Assembly (NCBI GenBank): GCA_019054805.1
Contig: JAHQIY010000046.1
Location: 124,001-188,000 of the forward strand
Length of the DNA: 64,000 nt
Source of the DNA: Brachionus manjavacas
Taxonomy: Eukaryota > Rotifera > Eurotatoria > Ploima > Brachionidae
Direction: 5' to 3'
Shown here: in pieces, positions 56,801 through 64,000 of the stretch
Layout: the number at the start of each line of letters is the position of its first letter
How positions within the stretch are numbered: position 1 is the stretch's first letter
Notes under the pieces: model-generated
Seen by the model: the letters and a program-made list of their open reading frames with translations, nothing else
What the model was told of the DNA's origin: nothing
The model's database searches: none
Made by a program: the position numbers and the translations under genes

Positions 56801-59800
56801 AACTTCGGTTTTCCATAATTTGAAAAATTCATTGCAAAAAACCTATTTGAAAAACGTCAAAAAATGGGTTTTTTGCTCTTTTTCGAAGTCGCCTAATTTC
56901 TTGTCCTTTTAACTTTTTGGAATCCAGTAAATTTTATCATGTAGAACTTTATGCGCTCTTGAATTTGAGCGATTAATCATTATCGTAGCTAAAAAATTGA
57001 CCATTCTGCAGTGATTTGAAAACTCAGTGATTGATAATCACTCACAAGTTTCTCATGCGAATAACTTTTCGATTCTTTGACCTTTTTCTGATTTGAAAAA
57101 GCCAAAGTCATATAAATTTCAAGATCTATCTAGTGGTAACTTCGGTTTTCCGTAATTTGAAAAAATTCATTGCAAAAACCTATTTGAAAAACGTCAAAAA
57201 ATGGGTTTTTTGCTCTTTTTCGAAGTCGCCTAATTTCTTGTCCTTTTAACTTTTTGGAATCCAGTAAATTTTATCATGTAGAACTTTTTGCGCTCTTGAA
57301 TTTGAGCGATTAATCATTATCGTAGCTAAAAAATTGACCATTCTGCAGTAATTTGAAAACTCAGTGATTGATAATCACTTACAAGTTTCTCATGCGAATA
57401 ACTTTTCGATTCTTTGACCTTTTTCTGATTTGAAAAAGCCAAAGTCATATAAATTTCAAGATCTATCTAGTGGTAACTTCGGTTTTCCATAATTTGAAAA
57501 ATTCATCGCAAAAATTCATTTGAAAAACGTCAAAAAATGGGTTTTTTGCTCTTTTTCGAAGTCGCCTAATTTCTTGTCCTTTAAACTTTTTGGAATCCAG
57601 TAAATTTTATCATGTAGAACTTTATGCGCTCTTGAATTTGAGCGATTAATCATTATCGTAGCTAAAAAATTGACCATTCTGCAGTGATTTGAAAACTCAG
57701 TGATTGATAATCACTTACAAATTTCTCATGCGAATAACTTTTCGATTCTTTGACCTTTTTCTGATTTGAAAAAGCCAAAGTCATATAAATTTCAAGATCT
57801 ATCTAGTGGTAACTTCGGTTTTCCATAATTTGAAAAATTCATTGCAAAAAACCTATTTGAAAAACGTCAAAAAATGGGTTTTTTGCTCTTTTTCGAAGTC
57901 GCCTAATTTCTTGTCCTTTTAACTTTTTGGAATCCAGTAAATTTTATCATGTAGAACTTTATGCGCTCTTGAATTTGAGCGATTAATCATTATCGTAGCT
58001 AAAAAATTGACCATTCTGCAGTGATTTGAAAACTCAGTGATTGATAATCACTCACAAGTTTCTCATGCGAATAACTTTTCGATTCTTTGACCTTTTTCTG
58101 ATTTGAAAATGCCAAAGTCATATAAATTTCAAGATCTATCTAGTGGTAACTTCGGTTTTCCATAATTTGAAAATTTCATTGCAAAAAACCTATTTGAAAA
58201 ACGTCAAAAAATGGGTTTTTTGCTCTTTTTCGAAGTCGCCTAATTTCTTGTCCTTTTAACTTTTTGGAATCCAGTAAATTTTATCATGTAGAACTTTATG
58301 CGCTCTTGAATTTGAGCGATTAATCATTATCGTAGCTAAAAAATTGACCATTCTGCAGTGATTTGAAAACTCAGTGATTGATAATCACTTACAAATTTCT
58401 CATGCGAATAACTTTTCGATTCTTTGACCTTTTTCTGATTTGAAAAAGCCAAAGTCATATAAATTTCAAGATCTATCTAGTGGTAACTTCGGTTTTCCAT
58501 AATTTGAAAAATTCATTGCAAAAAAACCTATTTGAAAAACGTCAAAAAATGGGTTTTTTGCTCTTTTTCGAAGTCGCCTAATTTCTTGTCCTTTTAACTT
58601 TTTGGAATCCAGTAAATTTTATCATGTAGAACTTTATGCGCTCTTGAATTTGAGCGATTAATCATTATCGTAGCTAAAAAATTGACCATTCTGCAGTGAT
58701 TTGAAAACTCAGTGATTGATAATCACTCACAAGTTTCTCATGCGAATAACTTTTCGATTCTTTGACCTTTTTTTGATTTGAAAATGCCAAAGTCATATAA
58801 ATTTCAAGATCTATCTAGTGGTAACTTCGGTTTTCCATAATTTGAAAATTTCATTGCAAAAATCCAATTTGAAAAACGTCAGAAAATGGGTTTTTGCTCT
58901 TTTTCGAAGTCGCCTAATTTCTTGTCCTTTTGACTTTTTGGAATCCAGTAAATTTTATCATGTAGAACTTTATGCGCTCTTGAATTTGAGCTATTAATCA
59001 TTATCGTAGCTAAAAATTGACAATTCTGCAGTGATTTGAAAACTCAGTGATTGATAATCACTCACAAGTTTCTCATGCGAATAACTTTTCGATTCTTTGA
59101 CCTTTTTCTGATTTGAAAATGCCAAAGTCATATAAATTTCAAGATCTATCTAGTGGTAACTTCGGTTTTCCATAAATTGAAAATTTCATTGCAAAACCTA
59201 TTTGAAAAACGTCAAAAAATGGGTTTTTTGCTCTTTTTCGAAGTCGCCTAATTTCTTGTCCTTTTAACTTTTTGGAATCCAGTAAATTTTATCATGTAGA
59301 ACTTTTTGCGCTCTTGAATTTGAGCGATTAATCATTATCGTAGCTAAAAAATTGACCATTCTGGAGTGATTTGAAAACTCAGTGATTGATAATCACTTAC
59401 AAGTTTCTCATGCGAATAACTTTTCGATTCTTTGACCTTTTTCTGATTTGAAAAAGCCAAAGTCATATAAATTTCAAGATCTATCTAGTGGTTACTTCGG
59501 TTTTCCATAATTTGAAAAATTCATTGCAAAAAACCTATTTGAAAAACGTCAAAAAATGGGTTTTTTGCTCTTTTTCGAAGTCGCCTAATTTCTTGTCCTT
59601 TTAACTTTTTGGAATCCAGTAAATTTTATCATGTAGAACTTTTTGCGCTCTTGAATTTGAGCGATTAATCATTATCGTAGCTAAAAAATTGACCATTCTG
59701 CAGTGATTTGAAAACTCAGTGATTGATAATAACTTACAAGTTTCTCATGCGAATAACTTTTCGATTCTTTGACCTTTTTCTGATTTGAAAAAGCCAAAGT

Positions 59801-62800
59801 CATATAAATTTCAAGATCTATCTAGTGGTAACTTCTGGTTTTCCGTAATTTGAAAAATTCATTGCAAAAAACCTATTTGAAAAACGTCAAAAAATGGGTT
59901 TTTTGCTCTTTTTCGAAGTCGCCTAATTTCTTGTCCTTTTAACTTTTTGGAATCCAGTAAATTTTATCATGTAGAACTTTTTGCGCTCTTGAATTTGAGC
60001 GATTAATCATTATCGTAGCTGAAAATTGACCATTCTGCAGTGATTTGAAAACTCAGTGATTGATAATAACTTACAAGTTTCTCATGCGAATAACTTTTCG
60101 ATTCTTTGACCTTTTTCTGATTTGAAAAAGCCAAAGTCATATAAATTTCAAGATCTATCTAGTGGTAACTTCGGTTTTCCGTAATTTGAAAAATTCATTG
60201 CAAAAAACCTATTTGAAAAACGTCAAAAAATGGGTTTTTTGCTCTTTTTCGAAGTCGCCTAATTTCTTGTCCTTTTAACTTTTTGGAATCCAGTAAATTT
60301 TATCATGTAGAACTTTTTGCGCTCTTGAATTTGAGCGATTAATCATTATCGTAGCTAAAAAATTGACCATTCTGCAGTAATTTGAAAACTCAGTGATTGA
60401 TAATCACTTACAAGTTTCTCATGCGAATAACTTTTCGATTCTTTGACCTTTTTCTGATTTGAAAAAGCCAAAGTCATATAAATTTCAAGATCTATCTAGT
60501 GGTAACTTCGGTTTTCCATAATTTGAAAAATTCATTGCAAAAAACCTATTTGAAAAACGTCAAAAAATGGGTTTTTTGCTCTTTTTCGAAGTCGCCTAAT
60601 TTCTTGTCCTTTTAACTTTTTGGAATCCAGTAAATTTTATCATGTAGAACTTTATGCGCTCTTGAATTTGAGCGATTAATCATTATCGTAGCTAAAAAAT
60701 TGACCATTCTGCAGTGATTTGAAAACTCAGTGATTGAAAATCACTTACAAGTTTCTCATGCGAATAACTTTTCGATTCTTTGACCTTTTTCTGATTTGAA
60801 AAAGCCAAAGTCAAATAAATTTCAAGATCTATCTAGTGGTAACTTCGGTTTTCCATAATTTGAAAAATTCATTGCAAAAAACCTTTTTGAAAAACGTCAA
60901 AAAATGGGTTTTTTGCTCTTTTTCGAAGTCGCCTAATTTCTTGTCCTTTTAACTTTTTGGAATCCAGTAAATTTTATCATGTAGAACTTTATGCGCTCTT
61001 GAATTTGAGCGATTAATCATTATCGTAGCTAAAAAATTGACCATTCTGCAGTGATTTGAAAACTCAGTGATTGAAAATCACTTACAAGTTTCTCATGCGA
61101 ATAACTTTTCGATTCTTTGACCTTTTTCTGATTTGAAAAAGCCAAAGTCATATAAATTTCAAGATCTATCTAGTGGTAACTTCGGTTTTCCGTAATTTGA
61201 AAAATTCATTGCAAAAAACCTATTTGAAAAACGTCAAAAAATGGGTTTTTTGCTCTTTTTCGAAGTCGCCTAATTTCTTGTCCTTTTTAACTTTTTGGAA
61301 TCCAGTAAATTTTATCATGTAGAACTTTTTGCGCTCTTGAATTTGAGCGATTAATCATTATCGTAGCTAAAAAATTGACCATTCTGCAGTGATTTGAAAA
61401 CTCAGTGATTGATAATAACTTACAAGTTTCTCATGCGAATAACTTTTCGATTCTTTGACCTTTTTCTGATTTGAAAAAGCCAAAGTCATATAAATTTCAA
61501 GATCTATCTAGTGGTAACTTCGGTTTTCCGTAATTTGAAAAATTCATTGCAAAAAACCTATTTGAAAAACGTCAAAAAATGGGTTTTTTGCTCTTTTCGA
61601 AGTCGCCTAATTTCTTGTCCTTTTAACTTTTTGGAATCCAGTAAATTTTATCATGTAGAACTTTTTGCGCTCTTGAATTTGAGCGATTAATCATTATCGT
61701 AGCTAAAAAATTGACCATTCTGCAGTGATTTGAAAACTCAGTGATTGATAATAACTTACAAGTTTCTCATGCGAATAACTTTTCGATTCTTTGACCTTTT
61801 TCTGATTTGAAAAAGCCAAAGTCATATAAATTTCAAGATCTATCTAGTGGTAACTTCGGTTTTCCGTAATTTGAAAAATTCATTGCAAAAAACCTATTTG
61901 AAAAACGTCAAAAAATGGGTTTTTTGCTCTTTTTCGAAGTCGCCTAATTTCTTGTCCTTTTAACTTTTTGGAATCCAGTAAATTTTATCATGTAGAACTT
62001 TTTGCGCTCTTGAATTTGAGCGATTAATCATTATCGTAGCTAAAAAATTGACCATTCTGCAGTAATTTGAAAACTCAGTGATTGATAATCACTTACAAGT
62101 TTCTCATGCGAATAACTTTTTCGATTCTTTGACCTTTTTCTGATTTGAAAAAGCCAAAGTCATATAAATTTCAAGATCTATCTAGTGGTAACTTCGGTTT
62201 TCCGTAATTTGAAAAATTCATTGCAAAAAACCTATTTGAAAAACGTCAAAAAATGGAAATGGGTTTTTTGCTCTTTTTCGAAGTCGCCTAATTTCTTGTC
62301 CTTTTAACTTTTTGGAATCCAGTAAATTTTATCATGTAGAACTTTTTGCGCTCTTGAATTTGAGCGATTAATCATTATCGTAGCTAAAAAATTGACCATT
62401 CTGCAGTAATTTGAAAACTCAGTGATTGATAATCACTTACAAGTTTCTCATGCGAATAACTTTTCGATTCTTTGACCTTTTTCTGATTTGAAAAAGCCAA
62501 AGTCATATAAATTTCAAGATCTATCTAGTGGTAACTTCGGTTTTCCGTAATTTGAAAAATTCATTGCAAATACCTATTTGAAAAACGTCAAAAAATGGGT
62601 TTTTTGCTCTTTTTCGAAGTCGCCTAATTTCTTGTCCTTTTAACTTTTTGGAATCCAGTAAATTTTATCATGTAGAACTTTTTGCGCTCTTGAATTTGAG
62701 CGATTAATCATTATCGTAGCTAAAAAATTGACCATTCTGCAGTGATTTGAAAACTCAGTGATTGATAATCACTTACAAGTTTCTCATGCGAATAACTTTT

Positions 62801-64000
62801 CGATTCTTTGACCTTTTTCTGATTTGAAAAAGCCAAAGTCATATAAATTTCAAGATCTATCTAGTGGTAACTTCGGTTTTCCATAATTTGAAAAATTCAT
62901 TGCAAAAAACCTATTTGAAAAACGTCAAAAAATGGGTTTTTTGCTCTTTTTCGAAGTCGCCTAATTTCTTGTCCTTTTAACTTTTTGGAATCCAGTAAAT
63001 TTTATCATGTAGAACTTTTTTCGCTCTTGAATTTGAGCGATTAATCATTATCGTAGCTAAAAAATTGACCATTCTGCAGTGATTTGAAAACTCAGTGATT
63101 GATAATCACTTACAAGTTTCTCATGCGAATAACTTTTCGATTCTTTGACCTTTTTCTGATTTGAAAAAGCCAAAGTCATATAAATTTCAAGATCTATCTA
63201 GTGGTAACTTCGGTTTTCCGTAATTTGAAAAATTCATTGCAAATACCTATTTGAAAAACGTCAAAAAATGGGTTTTTTGCTCTTTTTCGAAGTCGCCTAA
63301 TTTCTTGTCCTTTTAACTTTTTGGAATCCAGTAAATTTTATCATGTAGAACTTTTTGCGCTCTTGAATTTGAGCGATTAATCATTATCGTAGCTAAAAAA
63401 TTGACCATTCTGCAGTAATTTGAAAACTCAGTGATTGATAATCACTTACAAGTTTCTCATGCGAATAACTTTTCGATTCTTTGACCTTTTTCTGATTTGA
63501 AAAAGCCAAAGTCATATAAATTTCAAGATCTATCTAGTGGTAACTTCGGTTTTCCGTAATTTGAAAAATTCATTGCAAAACCTATTTGAAAAACGTCAAA
63601 AATGGGTTTTTTGCTCTTTTTCGAAGTCGCCTAATTTCTTGTCCTTTTAACTTTTTGGAATCCAGTAAATTTAATCATGTAGAACTTTTTGCGCTCTTGA
63701 ATTTGAGCGATTAATCATTATCGTAGCTAAAAAATTGACCATTCTGCAGTAATTTGAAAACTCAGTGATTGATAATCACTTACAAGTTTCTCATGCGAAT
63801 AACTTTTCGATTCTTTGACCTTTTTCTGATTTGAAAAAGCCAAAGTCATATAAATTTCAAGATCTATCTAGTGGTAACTTCGGTTTTCCATAATTTGAAA
63901 AATTCATTGCAAAAAACCTATTTGAAAAACGTCAAAAAATGGGTTTTTTGCTCTTTTTCGAAGTCGCCTAATTTCTTGTCCTTTTAACTTTTAGGAATCC
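47816..64000. repeat. 337-bp satellite array (about 48 monomers)
   Basis: Head-to-tail monomers of 334-339 bases run from the junction at 47816 to the end of the window. Phase marks (CCTAATTTCTTGTCC) fall at about 48152, 48488, 48825, 49162 and so on. The first monomer is the most diverged; the others differ by a few percent or less, mainly in A/T run lengths and a set of shared variants. Each monomer contains GTGATT-GAT-AATCAC, a 6-bp inverted repeat, and CGCTC-N8-GAGCG. No ORF spans it. Long homogeneous arrays of this kind are typical of (peri)centromeric or subtelomeric heterochromatin. Confidence 0.95.

Noticed and set aside
47816-64000. CENP-B box in the 337-bp monomer
   Set aside because: TTCGGTTTTCC in each monomer resembles the start of the box, but the CGGG part at the needed spacing is absent.
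1-64000. tRNA or rRNA genes
   Set aside because: No cloverleaf with a TTCGANNC-type B box in good context, and no rRNA-like conserved stretch, was seen on either strand; a covariance-model scan would be needed to be sure.

Overview
The window is AT-rich eukaryotic DNA made mostly of mobile elements, their relics and satellite arrays. No gene in it looks clearly intact or expressed. The organism is most likely an invertebrate animal. It carries CR1/Jockey-like LINEs with trinucleotide tails, a Ty3/gypsy integrase relic, a Tc1-like transposase interrupted by spliceosomal introns of about 50-60 bases, MULE-type transposases (one linked to an OTU protease domain) and spectrin-repeat relics. Small introns and very low GC would suit a rotifer-like or similarly compact genome, but the species cannot be fixed from sequence alone.

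Region 1 (1-28805) is a tandem array of a composite unit. Units start at 1, 5264, 10312, 18550 and 23779. A full unit (about 5.2 kb, units 1 and 4) consists of: a 2.6-kb non-coding block that opens with three diverged ~280-bp subrepeats; the C-terminal half of a MULE transposase on the minus strand with a SWIM-type zinc finger; a ~110-bp linker; the C-terminal half of a Ty3/gypsy integrase on the plus strand; and a ~0.9-kb tail with two short conserved ORFs. Units 2 and 3 also carry a Tc1-like element with an intronic MITE. Unit 5 has a 980-bp internal duplication and ends at a palindrome. The same in-frame stop codons recur in every copy, so the array was amplified as dead DNA. A diverged relic of the unit follows at 28806-29270.

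Region 2 (29270-46590) is a graveyard of fragments: spectrin-repeat pseudogene pieces (29420-30690 and 31440-31924 plus; 39800-40770 minus); a MULE-like transposase with a C-terminal OTU domain (33075-36433) split by a LINE inserted at 34330-35490; a minus-strand coiled-coil locus with twin CCHC zinc fingers of identical spacing (37268-39760); a 5'-truncated LINE reverse transcriptase (41261-42264 minus); and a nearly full-length but decayed CR1/Jockey-like LINE (42366-46355 plus). Several LINE 3' ends share a layout of hairpin, short spacer and trinucleotide tail.

Region 3 (47000-64000) is satellite DNA: two to three copies of a ~340-bp repeat, then about 48 copies of an unrelated ~337-bp monomer running off the end of the window, with local dimeric and multimeric higher-order structure.

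Nothing here forms a working pathway. The interest lies in how the elements nested, died and were then co-amplified.
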